NCBI GenBank assembly: GCA_029262775.1
Contig: JAJCYR010000056.1
Location: forward strand, 124,001 to 188,000
DNA length: 64,000 nucleotides
Origin: Bacteroidota bacterium
GTDB taxonomy: Bacteria; Bacteroidota; Rhodothermia; Rhodothermales; UBA10348
Direction: 5' to 3'
Shown: positions 46,796 through 56,353 of the stretch, piece by piece
Position numbering within the stretch: position 1 is the first letter of the stretch
Layout of the letters: every line of letters begins with the position of its first letter
The notes under the pieces: model-generated
Seen by the model: only the letters and a program-made list of their open reading frames with translations
Databases searched by the model: none
Told to the model about the DNA's origin: nothing
Position numbers and translations under genes: made by a program

Positions 46796-47998
46796 TCAGG
46801 GTGTGCTGACGTGCGCCTGGGTGAGTGCCCGCGTCAGGATATCGGCCAGGATGCGCGAGGTCAGGGGAATGGCCGCTTCATCCACATCAAAACACGAATC
46901 GTGCAGCGGATGGGACGTCGCAGGGCCGTCGGATGTGCCGACCCGCAACAGCATACCGGGCACGTGCTGCAGATAGTGTGCAAAGTCTTCACCGCCCATG
47001 CTGGGCCGGGGAATTTCAAAGATGGCATCGGGTCCGTGCGTGTCGAGGATGACATCCCTGACGAGCGATACCAATTCCGGAGCATTGTGCACAGGGGGCG
47101 ATCCGATATCAAATTCAACGTCGACCTGGGCACCGTGCATTTGGCCGATGGCGCGGGCGGCGTGCTCCATGCGCTCCTGCAGGACGCACCGCTCATCGTT
47201 CGAAATGCACCGGAGGGTGCCACCGATTTCCGCACAGGCGGGGATGACATTGAAGGCCTCGCCACCCGTCATGCGACAAATGGAAATGATGGCCGTGTCG
47301 CGGGCATCCGACTGCCGGCCCACAATCTGGTACAGGACCGACATGATCTGGGACATGATCCAAACGGTATCGGTACTTTGATGCGGGCGCGCCGAATGAC
47401 CACTGGCGTGGCCCCTGGCCCGGATGGTGAACCGGTCTGCAGAGGCCGTGGCGGGGCCGGAAATCAGTCCGTAACAACCGGTTGCGAGTGTCGGGTCGAC
47501 GTGCGACGCGAACACGGCAGCCACGCTATCGAGCACACCATCTTCGATCATGGCCGGGGCACCGCTCGGAATCCCCTCCTCGTTCGGCTGAAAAAAGACG
47601 CGCACGGTTCCCGGGAGCAATTCCCGCCGTTCATTCAGGAGCAGAGCGAGGCCGACGGCTATGGCGCTGTGGGCATCGTGGCCGCAGAGATGGGCGACTC
47701 CGTTCACAGTCGACCGATAGTCCACATTCTTCTCATCCTGCGTCGGAAGGGCATCGATGTCGGAACGGTAGGCAACAGTGGGACCGGCCGCATCGCCCAC
47801 GATGTCGACGTAAAGTCCCGTCCGGGCGATGGGTCCATGCACTTCCAGGCCGTGCATCTCGAGCACCTCCTTGAGGTACCGGTGCGTATGCACTTCGTGA
47901 AAGCCGACTTCCGGATACTGGTGCAGATGCCGTCGAACCGTTCGCAGCAGAGTGTCCAGGTCCTCGTGGAGCAGGTCGGCGGGGGATGTCGTTTTCAT
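46796..47998 (-). CDS. M20-family amidohydrolase
   Basis: A 400-residue metal-dependent amidohydrolase of the M20D/aminoacylase group. The motif VAHLCGHDAHSAIAVG gives C105 and H107, FQPNEEG gives the metal/catalytic glutamates (140-141), H166 follows in SHVDP, and GHASGHSARPHQSTD lies in the lid domain. Family members remove acyl groups from N-acyl amino acids or indole-acetyl conjugates. Substrate unknown. It lies 10 bases after the VWA gene and the cluster continues back to the cytidine deaminase. Confidence 0.92.
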   Translation of the reverse strand: MKTTSPADLLHEDLDTLLRTVRRHLHQYPEVGFHEVHTHRYLKEVLEMHGLEVHGPIARTGLYVDIVGDAAGPTVAYRSDIDALPTQDEKNVDYRSTVNGVAHLCGHDAHSAIAVGLALLLNERRELLPGTVRVFFQPNEEGIPSGAPAMIEDGVLDSVAAVFASHVDPTLATGCYGLISGPATASADRFTIRARGHASGHSARPHQSTDTVWIMSQIMSVLYQIVGRQSDARDTAIISICRMTGGEAFNVIPACAEIGGTLRCISNDERCVLQERMEHAARAIGQMHGAQVDVEFDIGSPPVHNAPELVSLVRDVILDTHGPDAIFEIPRPSMGGEDFAHYLQHVPGMLLRVGTSDGPATSHPLHDSCFDVDEAAIPLTSRILADILTRALTQAHVSTP

Positions 47999-48008
47999 GT
48001 CGTATTTC

Positions 48009-50159
48009 TCAAACCATTCCCAAACGTTTCCGGAAAAACCATTCCAGTGTCAACAGGATAAGAATTGCCACAAGGAACGGGTACTTCTGCCAGAGACGAT
48101 TCTGTGAAACAATGGTGTGGCTCACGGTCTGCATGGCAGGCAGGTCCAGTAGCCGATCGCGCAGCGACGCGATTCCGTCCGGCGCGACAAACACACCTCC
48201 CGATACGCTTGCCAACTGCGCCATCAGATTATAGTCTGCCTGCGTCGTCCGGAATTCTACGGACTGCTGACCAATCACAAATTCGCCGCGGTCGCTGCCG
48301 AGTTCCTCTCCGTCGACCGTGGCCGCTGCCGTGTAGGTATATTCACCGGCCGGCAACCGTCCGAGTTCAGCCGTGTACCGTCCTTGACCCACCGACTGCA
48401 TGCCTACCGGCAATTCGGTGCCGTCGGCCGAGCGGACAACGAGCGAGACACTGGCATCGGGCTCGGGCGCGAGCGTCTCGTCGTAGACTTCACCGGTCAG
48501 TACGATTGGCGTTCCTTCGGCCATGCGGACGGATGCCGGGGCGACGCGCACCAGACGCTCGTCGAAAGCCGCGTACATCCAACTGAGTGTGTTTTCCTGC
48601 ACGCGCTGCCAGGCGGCGGCTTCCCGCGCCAAATCGTCTGGTACCAGGCGCCACCGCCACATACCGGTAGCCAACAGCGCAGCCGTGCGCGTTTGGCCTA
48701 CCCGGCCGACTACAAACAGGGGCTGGTCCAGGTCAACCCCCCGGACCGAGGCACCCGCCAATATCGTAGCACCGGGCAGTAGATTCCATCGGGTTTCATT
48801 GGCCTGGACGGGAAAGAGGCGCTGCCAGAACGAGTCGTCCAGGCCGTTCTGTCCGTGGTCAAAAATGGGGTGAGCCGATTGGCCGGGGCGCGGCTGAAAG
48901 GAAACATCTGCCCATGTCTGACGGGGAGCATCCGGAGTGACGGCAAGAATGCCCCCCCAATCGCGGGCCAGCATACCGGTATCCAGAGACCGGTCGGCGA
49001 TAAGCAGCGTGGGGACACCGTCCTTGGCGGCTGCGGCGAGACGCTGTGAATCGCTGCTCGAGCTTGCCCGCCCCGGAAATCCCACAAGTACGAATACATC
49101 CCACAACTCCAGCGAATCGGGGAGTGGGCCTTCATGCCACTCGCCCGGCTGTTTCTGGATGCGGGTGGTGAGTTCGATATCCTGGTCGTTTTCGAAGAGG
49201 CGCCGCCAGGCGGCTGTTTCCGGTGACGGACTGCCGGCCACCAACAGCACGCGCTTGCGCTGGTCCAGGATCTGGAGCCCGATCTCGTCCGTGTTGTTGC
49301 GCGTGTTCGCCTCACCGGGTATTTCTGTGACGGCCACCTGGAGCCGCTGCAGTCCGGGCTCGGCAGCGGTGTAGGAGAGGTCGACGACGAGCTCACCCGT
49401 GTCTGGAATGCCGACCGAGGCATTGTCAAGGACGGTGCCGTCCCGTGAGAGCGTTACATTCACCGTCTGTTGGCCAGCACCTTCACTTCGAATTCGAACG
49501 CGTACGGGTATATCGCTTCCCGTGTATGACAACGAATTGAACAGTACCTGTTGGATACGCACGTCCCGCTGGCGGGTGGTATCGCCGTGCGCAACCGCTA
49601 CGATCGGCACCGGGTACAGTTCGGCTATGGCCAGGGGATTCGCGCCCGTATTGTAGAGGCCATCGGAAAACAGGACGACCGGTCCGGGAACGGCCCCTTC
49701 AGGAAGACTTTCGAGTATCTGCCTGAGGGCGCTGTCCAGATCTGTCTGTGGATGGGCGAAGGTATCTGCCAAAACGGAGTCGGCAGGGATCAGCGATGCG
49801 CCGTGAAAGAACGTCCGGTGGGAAATGCCACGGAGTGCATCCTCAATGGCCGCCAGTTGGGCGTGCACGTCGGGCGGGCGCACGCTTCCGTCGCCACCGG
49901 TGAACGACATGCTTTGGCTCGCATCTACCAATACATGAACGACAGGCTCCCGGCTGTCGGTACGCTCACGCGTCCACAGGGGCTCGAAGAGGAGAAACAG
50001 GATCAGGCCAAGGGCAAGGAAGCGGAGCGTTCCGAGGGCGGCACGCGGCACAGCTGGAAGTGCTGGCGTGGTTCGCCTGTAACTCCACCATGCAGCGAGC
50101 GCCAGAAGGAGCAGGCCGACGGCGAGCAGCAGGGGGTGTTCTCCGAGGGAAACGATCAT
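48009..50159 (-). CDS. VWA-domain membrane protein with glutaminase-like module
   Basis: A 716-residue protein with TM1 at ~7-25 and TM2 at ~43-61. A von Willebrand factor A domain follows: VVHVLVDASQSM (MIDAS DxSxS), PGPVVLFSDGLYNTGANPLA. Next come an Ig-like segment, then a glutamine-amidotransferase-like fold (RVLLVAGSPSPETAAWRRLF, WDVFVLVGFPGR), more beta domains, and a C-terminal membrane helix (~695-710). This architecture is found in many Bacteroidota and Planctomycetes and may bind ligands through the metal site; function is not established. It is separated by three bases from the antiporter gene. Confidence 0.86.
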   Translation of the reverse strand: MIVSLGEHPLLLAVGLLLLALAAWWSYRRTTPALPAVPRAALGTLRFLALGLILFLLFEPLWTRERTDSREPVVHVLVDASQSMSFTGGDGSVRPPDVHAQLAAIEDALRGISHRTFFHGASLIPADSVLADTFAHPQTDLDSALRQILESLPEGAVPGPVVLFSDGLYNTGANPLAIAELYPVPIVAVAHGDTTRQRDVRIQQVLFNSLSYTGSDIPVRVRIRSEGAGQQTVNVTLSRDGTVLDNASVGIPDTGELVVDLSYTAAEPGLQRLQVAVTEIPGEANTRNNTDEIGLQILDQRKRVLLVAGSPSPETAAWRRLFENDQDIELTTRIQKQPGEWHEGPLPDSLELWDVFVLVGFPGRASSSSDSQRLAAAAKDGVPTLLIADRSLDTGMLARDWGGILAVTPDAPRQTWADVSFQPRPGQSAHPIFDHGQNGLDDSFWQRLFPVQANETRWNLLPGATILAGASVRGVDLDQPLFVVGRVGQTRTAALLATGMWRWRLVPDDLAREAAAWQRVQENTLSWMYAAFDERLVRVAPASVRMAEGTPIVLTGEVYDETLAPEPDASVSLVVRSADGTELPVGMQSVGQGRYTAELGRLPAGEYTYTAAATVDGEELGSDRGEFVIGQQSVEFRTTQADYNLMAQLASVSGGVFVAPDGIASLRDRLLDLPAMQTVSHTIVSQNRLWQKYPFLVAILILLTLEWFFRKRLGMV

Positions 50160-50162
50160 GGA

Positions 50163-51188
50163 TCAGCCTATGTAGGGCAGCAGCAGATAGAGCATGTATG
50201 CGACGAATCCTGCAAGCAGCATGATGCCGCCCGCCCGATTCAGTTCATAGCCGAACCGGGCCAACGGGAAGAGCACGACACTGAATCCCAGCATGACAGG
50301 AAAGTGGACATTGATGGTTTCCTGTTCGACCTGAATGGGCTCCATGAGCGCAACGGCCCCGATCACGAACAACACATTCAACATGTTGCTACCCAGAATA
50401 TTACCAATGGACATGTCTGCCTCTTTCTTGGCTGCGCACATCAGGGATGCGGCCAATTCGGGCAGGCTCGTGCCTATGGCTACAATCGTCAGGCCAATCA
50501 CTACGGGATGAATCTGAAGCAGTTCAGCGATGGCAATGGCAGAGGTAACCATGAGTTGGGCGCCCATGGCAAGGGCCCCTATTCCGGCGACAAGCAGTAC
50601 TACGCGCGCCCAGGGAGCAAGGCGGCTCGACCCAATGCGAGCAATCAACTGGGAGACGCGACGCTCGGCAGGACCGGCATTTTCATCTTCATGGGGAAGG
50701 AGGGGCGTTTGCTTGTCTTCAGCTGGCAGGGAGCGGGCGTGCGAAACAGAATCAAAAATGAGCCATGCCATGAACATGCTGAGCCCGGACAATAATATGA
50801 CACCATCCAGTCTGGAGAGCAACAGGTCGGAGGCCAGCAGCCAGAACAGCAGCATGACAGCCATCATCATCGGGTACTCGCGCAGGAGCGTCTGCCGAGA
50901 TATGGCAAGCGGTAGCAGCGTGGCGCTCAGCCCAAGAATGAGTCCGATGTTGGCAATATTGGAGCCCACCACGTTGCCAATGGCGAGGCCGTCTTCGCCG
51001 AGGAGCATGGCAAACATGTTGAGCAGCAACTCGGGCATGGATGTTCCGAGTGCGACGATGGTCAGCCCCACAACGAGCGGCCTGATCCCGAAACGGAGTG
51101 CGACACTCGATGCGCCCTGGACCAACCAGTCGGCGCCCATGTACAGAATGCCGAGGCCGAGAAGGAAAACAAGAACTTGCAGGAGCAT
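50163..51188 (-). CDS. Calcium/sodium antiporter (CaCA family, YrbG-like)
   Basis: A 341-residue inner-membrane transporter with ~10 hydrophobic helices and two alpha repeats: GTSMPELLLNMFAML with GNVVGSNIANIGLILGL, and GTSLPELAASLMCA with GNILGSNMLNVLFVIGA. The two GNxxGSN motifs hold the ion-binding residues. It exchanges Ca2+ or related ions for Na+. Ion choice is not predictable from sequence. Its ATG follows directly the stop of the cytidine deaminase gene. Confidence 0.92.
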   Translation of the reverse strand: MLLQVLVFLLGLGILYMGADWLVQGASSVALRFGIRPLVVGLTIVALGTSMPELLLNMFAMLLGEDGLAIGNVVGSNIANIGLILGLSATLLPLAISRQTLLREYPMMMAVMLLFWLLASDLLLSRLDGVILLSGLSMFMAWLIFDSVSHARSLPAEDKQTPLLPHEDENAGPAERRVSQLIARIGSSRLAPWARVVLLVAGIGALAMGAQLMVTSAIAIAELLQIHPVVIGLTIVAIGTSLPELAASLMCAAKKEADMSIGNILGSNMLNVLFVIGAVALMEPIQVEQETINVHFPVMLGFSVVLFPLARFGYELNRAGGIMLLAGFVAYMLYLLLPYIG

Positions 51189-51965
51189 TCAGTCCGGGTT
51201 GAGTGCGCGGCCGGTGAAGAAGTGGGGTAACATGGAAACGGCCTCCATGCAGTCAGGAGGCCGATTTCCGCGGTCCATCCAAACCGACGCTCCGGGAGCA
51301 AGTTCCACGATCAGTTGACGGCAGGCGCCGCAGGGTGTGCCCTGGTCATCCTTCGGACAGGAGAGTACGAGCGTCTCGGGTTCTGGCAGTCCGTAGGTGA
51401 CGATGGTGCCGAGCGCATTTCGCTCAGCGCACAGGATCCAGGTCCATTCCGGATGTTCCACATTCACCCCGGGTACGGCCACGCCGTCTCCCGCGGGAAT
51501 GAGACACCCAACCGGAAAGCGGGAAGACGGAACGTGGGCGCGCTCGGCAACGGTGCGCGCCATGGGTATCATGCGTCCAGGCAAACGGACGTCGCATGCG
51601 ATTGTTGGAAGGACTTCGGCCCTTGGCTCAGGAAGGGGGGCGTCGGAAAAGTGCAGTACATGTCCTGGTCCGGGTCGGGCCCGGCAGCCGGGAAAAGCCC
51701 CGTCCGCGAACAGGATCTCGGCGCGGGTCAGCGCCCTCGTCGACCAGAGAGCAACCACGTCCGTGCGGCCGAGTGCATATGCCGTCGAAACCGCGTTCAC
51801 GGTGGCTGATATGGAAAGTTGGAAGGAAGCACTGTCAATACGGACGCCCGGTATCCAGTCGCCCTCCTGGAGCAGTAGCAGGACGACGTGCGGGTCGCGC
51901 GACCAGGGCACGCGCGCGCGATCCCGGTAGCCCCCGGCAATACTCATGAGCTGCTCGTCATGCAT
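51189..51965 (-). CDS. Two-domain cytidine deaminase-like protein
   Basis: A 258-residue protein with two cytidine-deaminase-like domains in tandem. The C-terminal one keeps the catalytic CAE (C179, E181 in WILCAERNA) and PCGAC (C212, C215), so it is probably active on cytidine or a nucleoside analogue. The N-terminal one (residues ~28-110) lacks both, resembling the structural partner domain of E. coli-type Cdd. It would convert cytidine to uridine in pyrimidine salvage. It is the first gene of a minus-strand group reaching at least to the M20 gene. Confidence 0.88.
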   Translation of the reverse strand: MHDEQLMSIAGGYRDRARVPWSRDPHVVLLLLQEGDWIPGVRIDSASFQLSISATVNAVSTAYALGRTDVVALWSTRALTRAEILFADGAFPGCRARPGPGHVLHFSDAPLPEPRAEVLPTIACDVRLPGRMIPMARTVAERAHVPSSRFPVGCLIPAGDGVAVPGVNVEHPEWTWILCAERNALGTIVTYGLPEPETLVLSCPKDDQGTPCGACRQLIVELAPGASVWMDRGNRPPDCMEAVSMLPHFFTGRALNPD

Positions 51966-51980
51966 TCATTTTTTCCAAAA

Positions 51981-52009
51981 TTGTTTGACTCGCTACGACG
52001 TGGTACTTT
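51981..52009 (+). promoter_or_regulatory. Candidate promoter for tRNA-Leu
   Basis: TTGTTT (51981-51986) and TACTTT (52004-52009) are separated by exactly 17 bases and lie 11 bases ahead of the tRNA. An A/T-rich run precedes them. A plausible housekeeping promoter; consensus match is moderate. Confidence 0.5.
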
Positions 52010-52020
52010 CTACGTTCCTT

Positions 52021-52109
52021 GCCGGGATGGCGGAATAGGTAGACGCAACGGACTTAAAATCCGTTGGGGCTAACGCCCCGTGCGGGTTCGAGCCCCGCTC
52101 CCGGTACCA
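52021..52109 (+). tRNA. tRNA-Leu (anticodon UAA)
   Basis: An 89-base type II tRNA. The acceptor GCCGGGA pairs with TCCCGGT (first pair G-U); a D-arm with GGTAGACGC-like loop follows; the anticodon stem ACGGA/TCCGT encloses CTTAAAA, so the anticodon is TAA and codon UUA is read. The long variable arm GGGGC-TAAC-GCCCC is typical of leucine, and the T-arm GCGGG-TTCGAGC-CCCGC is complete. CCA is encoded. Only 21 bases separate it from the acylase start. Confidence 0.97.
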
Positions 52110-52130
52110 TCGCAACCACGCCCAAATTCC

Positions 52131-54287
52131 ATGCCCACGCGCTCATTACGTACACTCGTCCTACTGCTCATTCTTGTCCCTCTCGCCTGCCAGGCGCCCG
52201 ATGCCCGGTTTACTGTTGAGGAGCGCGCCCAGTGGCGAGAACGGGCCGAGACCATTTCCATCACGAGGGACGACTGGGGCATTCCGCATATAGAAGGCGA
52301 AACCGATGCCGATGCCGTCTTCGGAATGATCTACGCGCAGGCGGAGGACGATTTCAACCGGATAGAGGTCAATTTCCTGAATGCCATGGGGCGTCTGGCG
52401 GAAGCCGAGGGGGAGGGCGCGCTCTTTCGTGACCTTCGAATGCGGCTTTTTATCCACGAAGATGACCTGAAGGGCATGTACGACGAGAGCCCTTCCTGGC
52501 TCAGGGATTTGATGGATGCCTGGGCGGACGGCCTGAACTACTACCTGGCCACGCACCCGGGCACGGAGCCCCGCGTCCTGGATCGGTTCGAGCCGTGGAT
52601 GGCGCTCTCTTTCAGCGAGGGAAGCATTGGCGGGGATATCGAGGTGGTGCGCACGAGTGATGTGGAATCGTTTTACGGAAATGGCCGCCCCACGATGGCG
52701 CAGGCCGATCGTTCGGATGACGTCTATATGGAGCCGACGGGGTCGAACGGGTTCGCCATTTCCCCGTCGCGTTCCCAGAACGGAAACGCACTGCTCCTTA
52801 TAAATCCGCACACCTCGTTTTATTTCAGGGCCGAAGTCCATGTCAAGAGCAGGGAGGGGCTGAATGCGTATGGCGCGGTGACATGGGGGCAATTTTTCGT
52901 CTACCAGGGGTTCAATGACCGGGCCGGATGGATGCACACCTCGAGCAGAGCCGACAATATTGACGAATATCTGCTTGACGTCGTAGAGCGCGAGGACGGC
53001 TGGTATTACCTGTTCGATGGGGAGGAGCGTCCTCTCACAGCTCGTGATGTGACCATTTGTGTTCGGGAAAAAGACGGCTCGTTCAGCGAGCACTTGTTCA
53101 CCACGTATCGAAGCCACCACGGTCCCGTCATCCGGGAGCAGGACGGCAAATGGGTCGCGTTTCAGATCATGGAAGAGCCACTCAAGGCGCTGCAACAGTC
53201 GTATCTGCGGACGAAGGCGCACACGTTTGACGAGTATGTGGAGACCATGCGACTGCACACCAACTCGTCCAACAACACGGTGTACGCCGATGCGGACGGA
53301 ACCATCGCCTACTTTCACTCCAACCACATTCCTGTCAAGGATCCGTCGTATGACTGGTCGCGCCCGGTCGACGGCACGACATCGGCTACGGACTGGAAGG
53401 GCGTGCACACTGTGGAAGAATCCATCCTGATCGTGAATCCACCCAACGGCTGGATCCAGAATACAAACAACTGGCCGTTTTCAGCGGCGGGTGCGAACAG
53501 CCCGCGGCAGGAAGATTTCCCGGCCTACATGTCCCAGAATCCAGAGAATGCGCGTGGTATCAATGCCGTCCGGGTGCTCGATGGTGTGACCGATTTCACC
53601 TTGGAGTCGCTCCGGGCAGCGGCCTACGACCCGACCATGACGGCCTTTGAGGATCTTCTGCCGCCGCTCTTTGACGCGTGGGACGCCCTGGCTGCGGACG
53701 ATTCGCTCAAGGGTGCGACTCGGGAGCAGATCGGAATCCTGAGAGATTGGAACATGGACTGGGCGGTGGAATCTGTCCCGACGTCGGTGGCCATTTTCTG
53801 GGCTTCGGAGTTTCTGCGGAAAAACGACCGCGACGCACCGCCTCGCGCATGGGTGGAGGCGCTCGACGTGGCGAGCCGAAGGCTGGACAGAGATTTTGGC
53901 TCCTGGCGGACGCCGTGGGGCGATATCAACCGGTTTCAGCGGCTGACGGGTGACATCGTACAACCGTTCGATGACGACGAGCCCAGTATTCCCGTCGGAT
54001 TTGCGTCGTCGCGGTGGGGCTCCCTGGCGGCCTACGGCCAGCGCACCTTCAACAACACGAAGAAGATATACGGGACGCGGGGCAACTCATTTGTAGCCGT
54101 GGTCGAGTTTGGAGACCGTGTCCAGGCGATAGCCATTACGGCAGGCGGGCAGAGTGGTGATCCGGCGAGTCCGCATTTCAATGATCAGGCGGGACGCTAT
54201 GCACGCGGACAGCTGCGTCCGGTGTATTTCTACCCTGAGGACATTCAGGCGGTAGCGGAAGAAGTGTATACCCCGGGGAGGCGGTGA
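52131..54287 (+). CDS. Penicillin acylase-family lipoprotein (Ntn hydrolase)
   Basis: A 718-residue S45-family N-terminal nucleophile hydrolase. It begins with a lipoprotein signal MPTRSLRTLVLLLILVPLAC (cysteine 20), then the alpha region with DDWGIPHIEGETDADAVFG. The autocleavage site is at S205 in PTGSNGFAI; the Ser is the nucleophile of the beta chain. SYLRTKAHTFDEY and NNTVYADADGTIAYFHSNHIP follow. It would hydrolyse an amide such as an acyl-homoserine lactone or a penicillin-like side chain; the true substrate is unknown. Expected in the periplasm or outer envelope. It may be transcribed together with tRNA-Leu. Confidence 0.92.
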   Translation: MPTRSLRTLVLLLILVPLACQAPDARFTVEERAQWRERAETISITRDDWGIPHIEGETDADAVFGMIYAQAEDDFNRIEVNFLNAMGRLAEAEGEGALFRDLRMRLFIHEDDLKGMYDESPSWLRDLMDAWADGLNYYLATHPGTEPRVLDRFEPWMALSFSEGSIGGDIEVVRTSDVESFYGNGRPTMAQADRSDDVYMEPTGSNGFAISPSRSQNGNALLLINPHTSFYFRAEVHVKSREGLNAYGAVTWGQFFVYQGFNDRAGWMHTSSRADNIDEYLLDVVEREDGWYYLFDGEERPLTARDVTICVREKDGSFSEHLFTTYRSHHGPVIREQDGKWVAFQIMEEPLKALQQSYLRTKAHTFDEYVETMRLHTNSSNNTVYADADGTIAYFHSNHIPVKDPSYDWSRPVDGTTSATDWKGVHTVEESILIVNPPNGWIQNTNNWPFSAAGANSPRQEDFPAYMSQNPENARGINAVRVLDGVTDFTLESLRAAAYDPTMTAFEDLLPPLFDAWDALAADDSLKGATREQIGILRDWNMDWAVESVPTSVAIFWASEFLRKNDRDAPPRAWVEALDVASRRLDRDFGSWRTPWGDINRFQRLTGDIVQPFDDDEPSIPVGFASSRWGSLAAYGQRTFNNTKKIYGTRGNSFVAVVEFGDRVQAIAITAGGQSGDPASPHFNDQAGRYARGQLRPVYFYPEDIQAVAEEVYTPGRR

Positions 54288-54309
54288 GAGGCCGCCGAGG
54301 TGTGGGTCT

Positions 54310-54513
54310 TCACTCGTTCCACGCCGTGCTGCCCATGACGGTACCCGCATCTGGGCGCGGTGGCTCTTCGTCCTGTCCCTGGCCACGAAGCGCGAGCCGG
54401 TGGACCTGCTCTTCGACTTCGTCGAGACGCCGGAGCAGGTAGCGCCCACCGAGGATGACGGCTGCCGCCAGGAGCATATTCACGGCCGCGAGGAGCAGTA
54501 CAAGCAGTTCCAT
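54310..54513 (-). CDS. Tiny membrane protein
   Basis: A 67-residue protein starting MELLVLLLAAVNMLLAAAVIL, a single membrane helix, then a charged amphipathic stretch (RRLDEVEEQVHRLALRGQ) and an acidic Pro-rich tail. No known family. It follows gamma-glutamyltransferase with one base between, so the two are probably co-transcribed. It converges with the acylase gene. The small size makes it less certain. Confidence 0.6.
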   Translation of the reverse strand: MELLVLLLAAVNMLLAAAVILGGRYLLRRLDEVEEQVHRLALRGQGQDEEPPRPDAGTVMGSTAWNE

Positions 54514-54514
54514 G

Positions 54515-56230
54515 TCAATATCCGATGGCCCGGCCGTCGAACGAACGGCTGTCGGCGGCGCCCCAGCGGATACCGGTTTCCGGATCAATGACAATTCCCA
54601 TGGCCTGTCCCTGGCGCCCGCGTTCAGTCACGTCGTGGCCCATCATTTCGTACAGGCGGCGCGTATCGGGCGAAATTCCGGACTCGAATGAGGTGCGGTC
54701 CGGCAGCCACTGGTGGTGGATACGGGCTGCTTCGACCGCCTCGGCAACGTCCATGCCATGATCAACCACATTCAGGATGATCTGTACGACCGTGTTGATG
54801 ATGGTTCGGCCGCCTGGACTTCCGATGGCCATGAACGGCTGTCCGTTTTTTGCCAGAATGGTCGGGGTCATGGACGAAAGCATACGTTTTTGCGGAGCGA
54901 CCTGATTGGGCTCTGTTCCGATATTGCCCTCGCGGTCCGTATACCCTGGAACGGGGTTGAAATCGCCCATCTCGTTGTTGAGCAGGAATCCGGCCCCCTC
55001 CACGACGATCTTGTTGCCGTACCCATGTTCGAGCGTATAGGTCATGGACACCGTATTTCCCTCCGCATCGACAACGGAGAAGTGCGTGGTTTCCTCGCTC
55101 TCCAGGATGTGGATGCCGTTGAAGGCCGAAGAATCGCTCTCCGAAGCCGCAAGCAGGTCCATCGTGGACCGGAGGCGGGCCGCATGGTGCTTGCTCGTGA
55201 GGGCCGAGAGAGGCAGGTCGGGGTTGAAGTCCCCGTCTCCCACATACTGTGCCCGATCGGCGAAGGCACGGCGCATGGCTTCCGTGACCACGTGCAGGTA
55301 GGCGGCCGAGTTGTGACCCATGCCCGCAAGGTCAAACCCTTCCAGGATATTGAGCATGGTCACCGTGGCAATGCCGCCGGAGGAGGGCGGGGGCATGCCG
55401 TACACGTCGTAGCCGCGGTAGGTCCCGTGGACGGGGGTGAGTTCCTGGGCCTCATAGCGGGCCAGGTCTTCTTCGGTGATGAGTCCGCCATGCCGCTCCA
55501 TGAAATTGGCCACGAGGCGTGCTGTCTCGCCCCTGTAGAACCCGTCATGCCCGCCGTCGCGAATGCGTTCGAGGGTCCTGGCCAGATCCGGCTGACGAAA
55601 CCGTTCGCCGGGAGCGTAATTGCCATCGTCACCTTTTGTAAATGCGGCAACGGCAGCATCGTAGACAGGATCATTCTCTGCAAGACCGCGCAGCCAGTCG
55701 CCTGTCGTGCGCATGTCCCATGAATACGGAAATCCGTCGCGGGCCAGACGAATGGCTGGTTCCACAAGAGATGCCCACGGCAGGCTGCCCAGGCGATCAT
55801 GGGCCAGTACCATTCCAGCAACGGTGCCCGGAACACCGGTCGAAAGCAGATTCACATGTCGATTTTCGGAGTCGGGCATGCCATCCGGTCCCACAAACAT
55901 GTCGACCGTGGCTGCAATGGGAGCTTTTTCCCGGAAATTGAAGGCCGTCACGTCGCCGTCGGCGCCGTGGTACATGAGGAAACCGCCTCCGCCCACATTA
56001 CCGGCGGCCGGGTAAACGACCGCAAGCGCGAAGGATGTTGCGACCGCAGCATCGACCGCGTTTCCACCTGCTTTAAGTATGTCGACTCCCACCTGGCTTG
56101 CGAGATGGTGGCTCGTGACGACCATTCCGTTTTCAGCCGGGACTGGCCGGCGTCCCTGCTGCCCATGCGCAGGCAGGGTCTGAACCAGGGTGGTGACGAG
56201 GAGGGCGAGGAAGATACAGGCGTTGCGCAT
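54515..56230 (-). CDS. ggt: Gamma-glutamyltransferase
   Basis: A 571-residue gamma-glutamyltransferase with a signal peptide (RNACIFLALLVTTLVQTLPA). The conserved GGNAVDAAVAT, GNVGGGGFLMYH, and the autocatalytic start of the small subunit at T381 (TTHFSVVDAEGNTVSMTYTLE, where Thr is the nucleophile) are in place; later GSPGGRTIINTVVQ supplies further substrate contacts. The enzyme cleaves and transfers gamma-glutamyl groups from glutathione and analogues in the periplasm. It is likely maturated into two subunits at residue 381. Confidence 0.96.
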   Translation of the reverse strand: MRNACIFLALLVTTLVQTLPAHGQQGRRPVPAENGMVVTSHHLASQVGVDILKAGGNAVDAAVATSFALAVVYPAAGNVGGGGFLMYHGADGDVTAFNFREKAPIAATVDMFVGPDGMPDSENRHVNLLSTGVPGTVAGMVLAHDRLGSLPWASLVEPAIRLARDGFPYSWDMRTTGDWLRGLAENDPVYDAAVAAFTKGDDGNYAPGERFRQPDLARTLERIRDGGHDGFYRGETARLVANFMERHGGLITEEDLARYEAQELTPVHGTYRGYDVYGMPPPSSGGIATVTMLNILEGFDLAGMGHNSAAYLHVVTEAMRRAFADRAQYVGDGDFNPDLPLSALTSKHHAARLRSTMDLLAASESDSSAFNGIHILESEETTHFSVVDAEGNTVSMTYTLEHGYGNKIVVEGAGFLLNNEMGDFNPVPGYTDREGNIGTEPNQVAPQKRMLSSMTPTILAKNGQPFMAIGSPGGRTIINTVVQIILNVVDHGMDVAEAVEAARIHHQWLPDRTSFESGISPDTRRLYEMMGHDVTERGRQGQAMGIVIDPETGIRWGAADSRSFDGRAIGY

Positions 56231-56353
56231 GCCGGCGGGCGGTTATATGAATGGAAACCGGCCCAAACTACGTTTCGCATGAACGCACAGCAAATTTCAG
56301 GGCACGCAGGACGGCACATCCCGCCTTACGGCCTGTCAACAGGACCCGATAGC

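Noticed and set aside
46786-46801. CCCTGAC/GTCAGGG palindrome at the end of the M20 gene
   Set aside because: It has only a two-base loop, overlaps the stop codon and lacks a T-run, so it is not a credible terminator.
46766-48061. Plus-strand open frame opposite the M20 gene
   Set aside because: The minus strand has the complete GHDAHS and metal-ligand motifs; the opposite frame has none.
52021-52131. tRNA-Leu as an integration site for a mobile element
   Set aside because: No integrase, direct repeat of the tRNA 3' end or unusual gene content is seen on either side.
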